From an uncultured Bacilli bacterium (lineage in GTDB: Bacteria > Bacillota_I > Bacilli_A > RF39 > UBA660), in contig CANQYE010000011.1 in the NCBI GenBank assembly GCA_947627995.1, forward strand, positions 1 to 34,453: 34,453 nt of DNA. Direction: 5' to 3'. Shown in pieces: positions 7,585-15,217 of the stretch. Every line of letters starts with the position of its first letter. Position 1 is the stretch's first letter. A program made the position numbers and the translations under genes. The notes under the pieces were generated by a model. It saw nothing but the letters and a program-made list of their open reading frames with translations. It was not told the DNA's origin and did no database searches.

Positions 7585-7607
7585 CCTAAGTCACCTATCC
7601 TAATTAA

Positions 7608-7636
7608 ATATTACTACGAAATACTTATTTTGTCAA
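7608..7636 (-). promoter_or_regulatory. Sigma-A promoter of the 119-aa gene
   Basis: TTGACA (7636-7631), 17 bases, TAATAT (7613-7608) on the minus strand. The -35 box overlaps the last bases of rasP. Confidence 0.7.
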
Positions 7637-8676
7637 AACAATTTTAATATATCTTTAATTGTAATTATTACCATTAAAAACATTAATAATATAAAGCAGA
7701 TTGAGTGGCAAATATTTTCAATTCGAGAATTTATTGGACTTCCTTTAATCTTTTCTATTATCATAAATAAAACTCGTCCGCCATCAAAAGCAGGTATAGG
7801 TAATATATTAATAAAGCCTAAATTTATGCTCAATAAAGCTATTAAATAAATTACATTTTCTACCCCATATGAAGCACTTTCATCCACTAATGAATACATC
7901 CCAACTGGACCAGATAATGCATTTAAAGATAAATTACCAGTAATTAAATTTACAATGACTAACCACATTTGTTCAATTGTTGCAAAAAATTTTTTAAATG
8001 CATATTTTAATGAAGATAAAACCCCTCTTTCATTAGTTGTTTTAACTTTTACTCCAAACACTTTCGTTTCATTACCTTTTTTATCTTTTTTTATTTGAGG
8101 CGAAATTACATATTTTTTTTCCAATCCATTTTTATCTTCTACAACAAAATTATATTTATTATCTTTATCCTTTAATTGCAAGACTAGCGCTGCTTTATCC
8201 CATGATGATATTTTATAATTATTTATTTTAACAATTTTATCGCCAACTTTAATTCCCGAATTTGCAAATGCACTATCTTTTATAATTTCTGCTACTACTG
8301 GTTCAGTATTTTTAGCACCCCAAATTAAGCTCATAGCAAATAGTAAAACTATTGCTAATATGAAATTCATAGTAACGCCAGCTATAATAACTGATAATCT
8401 TCTTCCCCAACTTTTATTACACATAAAATCTTCTTTAGGAATTTTGTCATCGTCTTCGTAAACTTCTCCAGCCATTTGAACATAACCACCAATTGGAAAA
8501 GCACGAATCGAATATACAATTTTATCTTTGCCTAAATGACTAAATATTTTAGGCCCCATACCTAATGAAAATTCATAAATATGCACATGTGCTTTTTTTG
8601 CCATAATAAAATGGCCTAATTCATGAATAAAAATTAATATTCCTAAAATTATTACTAAAAGTATAAAAGTTAACAT
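7633..8676 (-). CDS. rasP: Site-2-type zinc metalloprotease RasP/RseP
   Basis: An intramembrane protease that cleaves anti-sigma factors and remnant signal peptides within the membrane. The zinc motif HELGH is at residues 18-22 inside the first membrane helix. A single PDZ domain spans about 120-185, and the second catalytic motif N-x-x-P-x-P-x-x-D-G-G is at 290-300. Hydrophobic helices at about 1-25, 95-120, 230-250, 270-295 and the C terminus fit the family. The start ATG at 8676 has AGGAGG upstream. It follows cdsA by nine bases, as in the B. subtilis uppS-cdsA-dxr-rasP cluster, but dxr is absent between them. Confidence 0.97.
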   Translation of the reverse strand: MLTFILLVIILGILIFIHELGHFIMAKKAHVHIYEFSLGMGPKIFSHLGKDKIVYSIRAFPIGGYVQMAGEVYEDDDKIPKEDFMCNKSWGRRLSVIIAGVTMNFILAIVLLFAMSLIWGAKNTEPVVAEIIKDSAFANSGIKVGDKIVKINNYKISSWDKAALVLQLKDKDNKYNFVVEDKNGLEKKYVISPQIKKDKKGNETKVFGVKVKTTNERGVLSSLKYAFKKFFATIEQMWLVIVNLITGNLSLNALSGPVGMYSLVDESASYGVENVIYLIALLSINLGFINILPIPAFDGGRVLFMIIEKIKGSPINSRIENICHSICFILLMFLMVIITIKDILKLF

Positions 8677-8685
8677 ATAAGCCTC

Positions 8686-9456
8686 CTATAAAAATCTTGC
8701 TAATATCATAAATGCCATTGAAGCAAAAATTAAACTATCTAATCGATCTAAAATCCCACCATGTCCGGGTATAATATTAGAAAAATCTTTTTTATTATGT
8801 AATCTTTTGATACTACTAAAAAATAAGTCTCCAATTTGAGCGACAATTGAAATAATTAAAGTAAAAGAACTTAAAAGTAAAATATCTATATTGCTACTTA
8901 TAAAGAATAAATAGTAAATTGATGCTAAAAGCGTTCCCATAATTGTTCCTCCTATTGACCCTTCAATTGTTTTTTTAGGTGAAATAGAAGTTAATTGATG
9001 TTTGCCTATAAACATGCCAATAATTTGAGCAAATGTATCTGTCATAATAGTAATAAATAGCAAATAAATAAAATACTTTAATCCCAAAAATCTTATATTT
9101 ATCAAAGAATTAAAAGATAATCCTATTAATAATATAAACGCTGTTAAATATAATGCATGTTCTGCACTATAAATATTACGATCATTAATAAATACGACTG
9201 GGACTAATAAAGTTAATAACAATATAATTAAACTTATACTTTGATATTTAAAAAATATTAAAAATAAAATATCAATTAGGCCTAAAAATTTAATTATATT
9301 AGGCATATACGTATTTTTGAATTTTAAATCAATAATTTCTTTATATGCTAAAACAGATACTATACCTAATGCTACTTTAAAATAAATTCCTCCTAATATT
9401 ATTAATGGTATAACAATTGCAAGTATAATTAATGCAGTAATTACTTTTTGTTTCAT
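8686..9456 (-). CDS. cdsA: Phosphatidate cytidylyltransferase CdsA
   Basis: This membrane enzyme converts phosphatidic acid and CTP to CDP-diacylglycerol, the precursor of anionic phospholipids. 256 residues with about eight hydrophobic helices. The C-terminal CdsA signature is present at about 209-238: GDLFFSSIKR, then KD, then PGHGGILDRLDS. An SPKKTIEGSIGG motif precedes it (159-170). The start ATG at 9456 has AAAGGAG. It heads a cdsA-rasP operon with a strong promoter just after the khpA terminator. Confidence 0.96.
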   Translation of the reverse strand: MKQKVITALIILAIVIPLIILGGIYFKVALGIVSVLAYKEIIDLKFKNTYMPNIIKFLGLIDILFLIFFKYQSISLIILLLTLLVPVVFINDRNIYSAEHALYLTAFILLIGLSFNSLINIRFLGLKYFIYLLFITIMTDTFAQIIGMFIGKHQLTSISPKKTIEGSIGGTIMGTLLASIYYLFFISSNIDILLLSSFTLIISIVAQIGDLFFSSIKRLHNKKDFSNIIPGHGGILDRLDSLIFASMAFMILARFL

Positions 9457-9487
9457 ATTTTACTCCTTTTGAACTATCTACTATTAA

Positions 9488-9516
9488 AGTATACACAAAA
9501 TTAAATGATTATGCAA
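9488..9516 (-). promoter_or_regulatory. Sigma-A promoter of cdsA-rasP
   Basis: TTGCAT (9516-9511), 17 bases, TATACT (9493-9488) on the minus strand, about 30 bases before the cdsA start. Confidence 0.65.
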
Positions 9517-9545
9517 TTAAATATAAATGGATTTACATATAAAAT

Positions 9546-9572
9546 AAAAAAATTGCAAATTGCAATTTTTAA
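9546..9572 (-). terminator. Terminator overlapping the khpA stop codon
   Basis: AAAAATTGCA (9548-9557), AAT, TGCAATTTTT (9561-9570): a perfect 10-bp stem with a three-base loop, followed by a T run on the minus strand. The khpA stop codon (9569-9571) overlaps the upstream arm. Confidence 0.7.
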
Positions 9573-9814
9573 AAAGAATCAATATTTACTTTAACTTTGT
9601 TCATCTTATGTAAATAAGCATAAGCTTGAATAATTGTTCTAATAGATTTTGCCATATTTCCATTTTTACCAATTACTACTCCCATATCTTTTTCTTGAAC
9701 AATTATTTCTAATATAATTGAATTCTCATCACTAGAAAATTGTTTTACTTTGATCATATCAGGATCACTAACAATTCCTTTAATAAGACTTTCTGCAAAC
9801 GTTACTAAATCCAT
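9569..9814 (-). CDS. khpA: KH-domain RNA-binding protein KhpA
   Basis: An 81-residue single KH domain with the GKNG loop at residues 49-52 (VVIGKNGNMAKSIRT). KhpA is a small RNA-binding protein that pairs with KhpB/Jag and affects cell division and small-RNA metabolism in Firmicutes. It lies four bases after rpsP, the usual rpsP-khpA order, in a two-gene operon closed by a terminator. Start ATG 9814. Confidence 0.95.
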   Translation of the reverse strand: MDLVTFAESLIKGIVSDPDMIKVKQFSSDENSIILEIIVQEKDMGVVIGKNGNMAKSIRTIIQAYAYLHKMNKVKVNIDSF

Positions 9815-9817
9815 AAA

Positions 9818-10093
9818 TTATTTTCCTTCTTTTACTTTAGAATCTGCATATTTTTTCATTATACCATTTTTACTTAAAATATTACGAACAGTTTCAGTTG
9901 GTTGAGCACCATTGTTTAACCATTTTATAACTTTTTCCTCTGATATTTTAATTTCAGCTGGCTCAACTATTGGATTATATGTTCCAATAGTCTCAACAAA
10001 TCTTCCATCTCTTGGACTTCTTGAATCTGCAACAATTATTCTATAAAAAGGTTTCTTTTTTGCTCCCATTCTTTTTAATCTAATTTTTAACAT
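9818..10093 (-). CDS. rpsP: 30S ribosomal protein S16
   Basis: 91 residues beginning [21 protein letters not shown], the characteristic S16 N terminus, followed by [21 protein letters not shown]16 is needed for assembly of the 30S subunit. The start ATG at 10093 has GAAAGGAG. It has a consensus promoter in the short gap behind the sigma factor gene and is cotranscribed with khpA. The trmD-rplS partners common in other Firmicutes do not follow. Confidence 0.98.
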   Translation of the reverse strand: MLKIRLKRMGAKKKPFYRIIVADSRSPRDGRFVETIGTYNPIVEPAEIKISEEKVIKWLNNGAQPTETVRNILSKNGIMKKYADSKVKEGK

Positions 10094-10119
10094 TTGTAAA
10101 CTCCTTTCTTACAATCAAT

Positions 10120-10148
10120 ATATTAACCGAAAATAAAAAAGATGTCAA
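10120..10148 (-). promoter_or_regulatory. Sigma-A promoter of rpsP-khpA
   Basis: TTGACA (10148-10143), 17 bases, TAATAT (10125-10120) on the minus strand. The -35 is full consensus. It separates the housekeeping rpsP operon from the sporulation genes upstream. Confidence 0.75.
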
Positions 10149-10158
10149 CTATTTTAGG

Positions 10159-10803
10159 TTAACAATCCATATATGTTCTCATTTTTTTTAAACTTTTTTG
10201 TTCAAGCCTTGATACCATAACTTGCGTTAAATTTAATTCATTAGCTATTTCACTTTGGGTTTTATCTTCAAAATATCGCATTTTTATTATTGATTTAGCT
10301 GGTTCTTCTAAAGTATCCACTGCATCTTGAACAAATATTTTTTCCAATAAATCTTCCTCTTTACTTGGAATTAAATTTTGTAAATTAATATCATTACAAT
10401 CATTATCCAAACTTAATGTTTTTTCACAAGCTAGCATAGTTTCATTAATTATATTAACATCAACTTCTAAAAACATAGCTAAATCATAATTAGTAGGATA
10501 TCTATTTAATTTTTGAGCAAGAATTTCTTTTGTTGAAATCAATTTTTTATACAAATTTAATGTTTCTTTACTAACTTTTATTTCTCTGTTTTTATTTACA
10601 CAATCGTACATCTCTCCAAAGATGTCATTATATGCGTAACTAGAAAATTTACATTTATCATTTTCTTTATATCTATTGTAAGCCTTTGTTAATCCTAATG
10701 CTCCTTGTTGAAATAAATCTTCCTTAGAAAAATTATAAAATTTTGATGCGACTTTATAAATTAAATTTTCATTTTCTTTTAATGTCATCTCTAAACTTTT
10801 CAT
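10159..10803 (-). CDS. sigF: Sporulation-type sigma factor (SigF/SigG family)
   Basis: A 214-residue sigma-70-family factor. Region 2 runs through DLFQQGALGLTKAYNRY (29-45) and the FSSYAYNDIFGEMYD block (53-67). A short region 3 contains LNRYPTNYDLAMFLEV (99-114). Region 4 has the HTH TQSEIANELNLTQVMVSRLE (182-201), whose Q-V-S-R-L-E core is typical of SigF, SigG and SigB. It is about 40 residues shorter than B. subtilis SigF. SigF is favoured over SigG because the gene directly follows a SpoIIAA-like gene and lies beside dacF, as in the B. subtilis dacF-spoIIA operon. The anti-sigma gene spoIIAB, normally in the middle, is missing: only eight bases separate the two genes. Start ATG 10803, AGGAGG ribosome binding site. 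Confidence 0.85.
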   Translation of the reverse strand: MKSLEMTLKENENLIYKVASKFYNFSKEDLFQQGALGLTKAYNRYKENDKCKFSSYAYNDIFGEMYDCVNKNREIKVSKETLNLYKKLISTKEILAQKLNRYPTNYDLAMFLEVDVNIINETMLACEKTLSLDNDCNDINLQNLIPSKEEDLLEKIFVQDAVDTLEEPAKSIIKMRYFEDKTQSEIANELNLTQVMVSRLEQKSLKKMRTYMDC

Positions 10804-10811
10804 AAATCCTC

Positions 10812-11144
10812 CTATAATACGATTGTTTTCAAAACTTCTTTTTCACTTTCTAATTTTAATATTGGTAAACTATTGAAATTTTTATATAAATTGAATGGTA
10901 TATTACAACCACAAAATAAACCTTTATTTTTATTAATTGCTTTAATTTCTTTTAATAAATTTTGTTTAGCAATACTATCTATATAAAATACTTTCGAAAA
11001 ATTATAAACAAGATATTTAACTTTATAATTAATAATTATTGGTAATAAATAGTTATTTAATTTTTTAGAAGTAACTTTGTCTAAATTGCCTTTTAATCTT
11101 ACAAAAAGAATACCTTTTTGAAATTCTAAATTAATTTTTAACAT
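10812..11144 (-). CDS. spoIIAA: SpoIIAA-like anti-anti-sigma factor (STAS domain)
   Basis: A 110-residue single STAS domain. Key family features are visible: LKGNLDKVTSKKL near residues 17-29 (the L-x-G-x-L-D strand) and, after a hydrophobic strand, YIDS at 54-57. Ser57 aligns with Ser58 of B. subtilis SpoIIAA, the residue phosphorylated by SpoIIAB. The residues following it (IAKQ instead of SGLG) are divergent, so phosphorylation control may be altered. In the classical system SpoIIAA frees SigF from SpoIIAB in the forespore. Here it is directly upstream of the sigma factor with no spoIIAB gene. Start ATG 11144 with GGAAGGTG. Confidence 0.85.
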   Translation of the reverse strand: MLKINLEFQKGILFVRLKGNLDKVTSKKLNNYLLPIIINYKVKYLVYNFSKVFYIDSIAKQNLLKEIKAINKNKGLFCGCNIPFNLYKNFNSLPILKLESEKEVLKTIVL

Positions 11145-11216
11145 TTATTCACCTTCCAAAGATAATATAGCGAAATTAAAAAACAATTTAAACACCTTCG
11201 ACAAAATTAGCTAAAT

Positions 11217-11246
11217 AATGTAAAAAATATTTAGAATTTTTGTCAA
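11217..11246 (-). promoter_or_regulatory. Possible sigma-A promoter of spoIIAA-sigF
   Basis: TTGACA (11246-11241), 18 bases, TACATT (11222-11217) on the minus strand, about 70 bases before spoIIAA. In B. subtilis the spoIIA operon uses SigH; no convincing SigH box was seen in this gap. The same 232-base gap must also hold the dacF promoter on the other strand, which I could not place with confidence. Confidence 0.4.
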
Positions 11247-11376
11247 AAAAAAGAAGATTTTAATCTTATAAATTTAATTTTTTCTTAATTTTCTCATTAT
11301 ATAAAAAATAAATTCAAAGATATAAATTTTTTTGTATATAAAAAAATTATTAGCATATTTTTAATTAGGTGAGTTT

Positions 11377-12543
11377 ATGAAAAAAATATTATTTACTTTT
11401 CTTATATTAATTACTATTACTAATAATGTTTGGGCACAAGAAAGTTCAAAAAATAAAACAGATATAGTTAATCATGCGAAAAGCGCAATTTTAATAGAAG
11501 CTTCAACAGGAAAAGTCTTATATGCCAAAAATGAAAATGAAAAATTAGCTCCCGCATCAATGACTAAAATCATGAGTTTACTACTTATTATGGGAAAAAT
11601 TGATAATCATGATATTAAATTAACTGATAAAGTCCCTGTATCAGAAAATGCATCTGGTATGGGTGGAAGTCAAATATTTCTAGAAACTGGATCAAATGTA
11701 AGTGTTAAAGAAATTCTTAAAGGAATTACTATCGCTTCAGCAAATGATGCAGTAGTAGCTATGGCCGAATATATTGGCGGCACAGAAGATGAATTTGTTA
11801 AAATGATGAATAAGAAGGCCAAAGAATTAGGACTTAAAAATACAGAATTTAAAAATTGTCATGGTTTAGATGAAGATAATCATTACTCAAGTGCAAAAGA
11901 TATGGCAATAATAGCAAAAGAACTTATAAAACATGAAGACATTCTAAATTATTCCAAAATATATGAAGATTATTTTACTAAACCGGATGGAAATAAAATA
12001 TGGCTTGTAAACACTAATAAATTAGTAAGATTCTATGATGGCGTCGATGGTCTTAAGACTGGCTATACCAGTAAAGCTGGCTATTGCTTAACAGCGACAG
12101 CTAAAAAAAATAATTTAAGAGTTATAAGCGTAGTTATGGGATCTGATACATCAGCCAATCGAAATAGTGACACAACAAATTTACTCAATTATGCTTTCAG
12201 CAATTACAAAGTTGATACACTTATTTCAAAAAATAAAAATCTTGGAAAAGTAAAAATTAATCGTGGGAAAAAAGAATATGGAAACTTAGTTTTAAAAAAT
12301 GATGCAACAATTTTACTTAAAAACAGTGAAAAAAGCAAAAAATATACATATAAAATTAAAAAAAATAATATAACCGCCCCAATAAAAAAAGGAGAAAAAG
12401 TTGCTACATTACAAATATATTATAAAAATAAGTTGATTAAAGAAGAAGACTTAACAATTAAAGAAGATATTTTAAAAGCTAATTTCTTTGATATTTATTT
12501 AAATACATTAAAACAAATATTTGGCGGGAAAAAACTATTTTAA
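11377..12543 (+). CDS. dacF: D-alanyl-D-alanine carboxypeptidase (DacF-type, S11 family)
   Basis: A penicillin-binding carboxypeptidase that trims the terminal D-Ala from peptidoglycan stem peptides. All three active-site motifs are present: SMTK (Ser61, Lys64), SAN (121-123) and KTG (227-229). Residues 1-20 are a signal peptide ending VWA. The C-terminal domain ends in an amphipathic helix (NFFDIYLNTLKQIF), the membrane anchor of class C penicillin-binding proteins. 388 residues is normal. In B. subtilis dacF is the first gene of the spoIIA operon; here it is beside spoIIAA but on the opposite strand, which supports the DacF assignment over DacA or DacB. Start ATG 11377 with AGGTGAG. A terminator follows. 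Confidence 0.92.
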   Translation: MKKILFTFLILITITNNVWAQESSKNKTDIVNHAKSAILIEASTGKVLYAKNENEKLAPASMTKIMSLLLIMGKIDNHDIKLTDKVPVSENASGMGGSQIFLETGSNVSVKEILKGITIASANDAVVAMAEYIGGTEDEFVKMMNKKAKELGLKNTEFKNCHGLDEDNHYSSAKDMAIIAKELIKHEDILNYSKIYEDYFTKPDGNKIWLVNTNKLVRFYDGVDGLKTGYTSKAGYCLTATAKKNNLRVISVVMGSDTSANRNSDTTNLLNYAFSNYKVDTLISKNKNLGKVKINRGKKEYGNLVLKNDATILLKNSEKSKKYTYKIKKNNITAPIKKGEKVATLQIYYKNKLIKEEDLTIKEDILKANFFDIYLNTLKQIFGGKKLF

Positions 12544-12551
12544 GTCAATAA

Positions 12552-12584
12552 AAAAAATACTATTAATGTTTGATAGTATTTTTT
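12552..12584. terminator. Bidirectional terminator between dacF and pnp
   Basis: AAAAAATACTAT (12552-12563) and ATAGTATTTTTT (12573-12584) form a 12-bp perfect stem with a nine-base loop. T runs follow on both strands, so it can serve the two convergent genes. The pnp stop codon overlaps one arm. Confidence 0.75.
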
Positions 12585-14754
12585 ATTTTTTCCTTTTTTT
12601 GCTATTTTGTTTTTTTTCATTATTATCTTTTTTTATAACATCTTTTCGAGATAAGTTTAATCGTCCCTTGTTATCATAACCTAATGATTTTACTATTATT
12701 TCGTCTCCAATAGATACTACATCTTCTGTTTTTTCTACTCTTTGATCAGAAAGTTTAGAAATATGAACAAGTCCTTCACAACCTGGCCATAATTCTACAA
12801 AACAGCCAAAATTTTCTATCTTAACAACTTTTCCAGTATAAATTTCTCCAGTTTCAACTTCTTTAACGATATTTTCAATCCTTTGATATGTTTTCTCAAT
12901 AACTTCATCATCCATGTGATAAATAATAACATTGCCATCATCATCAATATCAACTTTTACTGCATCTTTATCATTTACCGATTTAACATTACTTGATTCT
13001 AAGATAATTTTTGTAATCATCTCTCCTCCACGGCCGATTACATCTTTGATTTTTTCAGGATCAATTTTCATAGTTTTTACCTTAGGTGCATATGGACTTA
13101 GCTCTTTTCTTGGCTCAGGAATAACATCTGCCATTACTTCTAGTATTTGAAAACGAGCTTTTTTGGCTGCCAAAAGTGCTTCCTTTAATATTTTTTCGGT
13201 TACTCCTTTAATTTTAATATCCATTTGTAAAGCACATATACCTTTTTTAGTACCAGCTACTTTAAAATCCATATCTCCCATATGATCTTCTAAACCTTGA
13301 ATATCTGTTAATATAGTATGCTTTTTCCCATTTGCACTAGTGATTAATCCCATTGCTATACCTGCTACAGGAGCTTTTATAGGAACACCTGCTGCCATTA
13401 ATGATAAACAGCCAGCACAAATACTTGCTTGACTTGATGATCCGTTACTTTCTAAGATTTCTGATACTACTCTTATAGTATAAGGGAATTCTTCTTCACT
13501 TGGAATAACTTGTAAAAGTGCTCTTTCCCCTAATGCTCCATGGCCTATTTCACGACGTCCTGGCGCACCATATCTTCCAGTTTCTCCTACTGAAAAAGCT
13601 GGAAAATTATAATGTAACATAAATCTTTTGGTATCTTCTAATCCAAGTCCATCTAAAATTTGATGTTCCCCTAAAGCACCTAATGTTGTAATACTTAAAC
13701 TTTGAGTTTCTCCTCTTGTAAACATAGCACTACCATGAGTTCTTGGAAGTAAATCAATACTTGCACTTAAAGGTCTTATTTCATCCATTGCTCTTCCATC
13801 TGGGCGAATTTTTTTCTCAGTAATTAATCTTCTTACTTCATTAGCTTCAATCATGTTTAAAACTTTTGTTACTTGTTTTAATATTTCATCTAAATTTTCG
13901 TCTTCTTCATAAATTTTACTAAAGTAATTAATTGCATTTTCTTTAACTTTTTCAATTTCTTCATATTTAGCTAGCTTTTCTTTAATTTGGATAGCTGCTA
14001 ACATATCTTTTGTAGCATACTCTTCAACTTCTTTTTGTAATTTTTCATCAATTTTGGCTAGTTCAACTTCTACTTTTTTAACACCGATCTCTTTAATGAT
14101 TTTTTCTTGAAACTTAACTAACTTTTTAATAGCTTCATGCCCTTTCATTAAAGCTTCAAGCATTACTGATTCGCTTACTTCATGCGCACCAGCTTCAACC
14201 ATATTAATAGCATCTTTTGTTCCAGCTACAGTTAAATTTAATTCACTTTGTTCAAGTTCTTCTGCTGTTGGGTTAATAATATATTCTTTCCCAATTTTAC
14301 CAACAATAACCCCAGCTACAGGACCATCAAATGGAATTTTACTAATACATAAAGATAAACTTGAACCAAATAACGCTGTCATTTCAGGCGTACAATCTTG
14401 ATCTACAGATAAAACAGTATTAATTACTTGCACTTCATTTCGAAAATTTTCATCAAATAGTGGTCTTATTGGTCGATCAATTAGTCTAGAAGCTAGAGTT
14501 GCATTTTCGCTTGGTCTTCCTTCTCTTTTAATAAATCCACCTGGTATTTTACCAACAGAATATAATCTTTCTTGATAATTTACAGTTAGCGGAAAAAAGT
14601 CAGCAGTACTAACATTTTTACTCATCACACAAGTAGATAAAATTACAGTATCTCCATATCTTACCCATATAGAGCCATCAGCTTGCTTTGCCTTTTCACC
14701 ATGTTCTATAATTAATTTTTTTCCATAAAAATTTAATTCAAATGTTTTTTTCAT
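12583..14754 (-). CDS. pnp: Polyribonucleotide nucleotidyltransferase (PNPase)
   Basis: A 3'-5' phosphorolytic exoribonuclease of the RNA degradosome. 723 residues with the full domain set: first RNase PH domain, an all-helical linker, the second RNase PH domain ([15 protein letters not shown] around 340, [11 protein letters not shown] around 400), a KH domain with the GRGGEMI loop and a C-terminal S1 domain ([20 protein letters not shown]). A lysine-rich tail follows. Start ATG 14754 with AAAGGAG. It follows rpsO, the widely conserved rpsO-pnp pair. Only about 17 bases separate the terminator hairpin after rpsO from the start, so it probably depends on read-through. Confidence 0.98.
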   Translation of the reverse strand: MKKTFELNFYGKKLIIEHGEKAKQADGSIWVRYGDTVILSTCVMSKNVSTADFFPLTVNYQERLYSVGKIPGGFIKREGRPSENATLASRLIDRPIRPLFDENFRNEVQVINTVLSVDQDCTPEMTALFGSSLSLCISKIPFDGPVAGVIVGKIGKEYIINPTAEELEQSELNLTVAGTKDAINMVEAGAHEVSESVMLEALMKGHEAIKKLVKFQEKIIKEIGVKKVEVELAKIDEKLQKEVEEYATKDMLAAIQIKEKLAKYEEIEKVKENAINYFSKIYEEDENLDEILKQVTKVLNMIEANEVRRLITEKKIRPDGRAMDEIRPLSASIDLLPRTHGSAMFTRGETQSLSITTLGALGEHQILDGLGLEDTKRFMLHYNFPAFSVGETGRYGAPGRREIGHGALGERALLQVIPSEEEFPYTIRVVSEILESNGSSSQASICAGCLSLMAAGVPIKAPVAGIAMGLITSANGKKHTILTDIQGLEDHMGDMDFKVAGTKKGICALQMDIKIKGVTEKILKEALLAAKKARFQILEVMADVIPEPRKELSPYAPKVKTMKIDPEKIKDVIGRGGEMITKIILESSNVKSVNDKDAVKVDIDDDGNVIIYHMDDEVIEKTYQRIENIVKEVETGEIYTGKVVKIENFGCFVELWPGCEGLVHISKLSDQRVEKTEDVVSIGDEIIVKSLGYDNKGRLNLSRKDVIKKDNNEKKQNSKKRKK

Positions 14755-14771
14755 AATTAACTCCTTTTTAT

Positions 14772-14804
14772 AAAAAAAGACACTAAAAGAATTTAAAAGT
14801 GCCT
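14772..14804 (-). terminator. Terminator between rpsO and pnp
   Basis: On the minus strand GGCACT (14803-14798) pairs with AGTGTC (14784-14779), followed by seven T and TATAAAAAGGAG. The loop is rich in T and A. It begins within the rpsO stop codon. Because no promoter fits between it and pnp, it probably acts as a partial terminator that lowers pnp relative to rpsO. Confidence 0.6.
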
Positions 14805-15072
14805 ATTTTCTAATATTTAATTTTTTAATTACTTCTCTATATCTTACAACGTCATTTACTTTAAGATAATCTAAAAGATTACGTCTTTTTCCAACCATCT
14901 TTTGTAAACCTCTTTTTGAATGATAATCATGAGTATGTTCTTTTAAATGTTCAGTTAACTCATTAATTCTTTTAGTAAGAATAGCAATTTGTACTTCAGA
15001 TTTACCAGTATCTTTTTCATTACCAGCAAATTCTTTTACTAATTGTGCTTTTACTTCTTTACTTAAAGCCAT
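14803..15072 (-). CDS. rpsO: 30S ribosomal protein S15
   Basis: 89 residues with the S15 signature: [20 protein letters not shown] at about 47-66, and the end [13 protein letters not shown]15 binds 16S rRNA early in 30S assembly and often represses its own mRNA. Start ATG 15072 with an AAAGGAGG ribosome binding site. A consensus promoter lies about 90 bases upstream, leaving a leader of about 80 bases that may carry an autoregulatory structure. Confidence 0.98.
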   Translation of the reverse strand: MALSKEVKAQLVKEFAGNEKDTGKSEVQIAILTKRINELTEHLKEHTHDYHSKRGLQKMVGKRRNLLDYLKVNDVVRYREVIKKLNIRK

Positions 15073-15152
15073 AATTATTTTCCTCCTTTATTATTTAACC
15101 GTTTAATCCTAGTAGAAATCCGGAAGACTATTTCAACCAAGAAAAAACTTTC
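15073..15152 (-). promoter_or_regulatory. rpsO leader, possible S15-binding regulatory RNA
   Basis: The leader predicted from the promoter at 15187-15159 is about 80 bases. It contains GAAAT (15136-15132) able to pair with ATTTC across a TCCGGA centre, and further complementary pieces (TAGT with ACTA). S15 leaders are autoregulatory in several bacterial groups with unrelated structures. The pairings here are short, so the structure is only a candidate. Confidence 0.3.
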
Positions 15153-15158
15153 TAATTA

Positions 15159-15187
15159 ATTATATAAAATTTTTCTAGAAATATCAA
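15159..15187 (-). promoter_or_regulatory. Sigma-A promoter of rpsO-pnp
   Basis: TTGATA (15187-15182), 17 bases, TATAAT (15164-15159) on the minus strand. The -10 is consensus and the -35 matches at five of six positions. Confidence 0.8.
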
Positions 15188-15217
15188 CTATTATTAGTTT
15201 TTTTCATAATTTTTTTA

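Noticed and set aside
11250-11376. A SigF/SigG promoter for dacF
   Set aside because: A GTATA element near 11333 could be a -35 box, but no acceptable -10 (GG-x-x-A-x-A-x-T) follows at the right distance.
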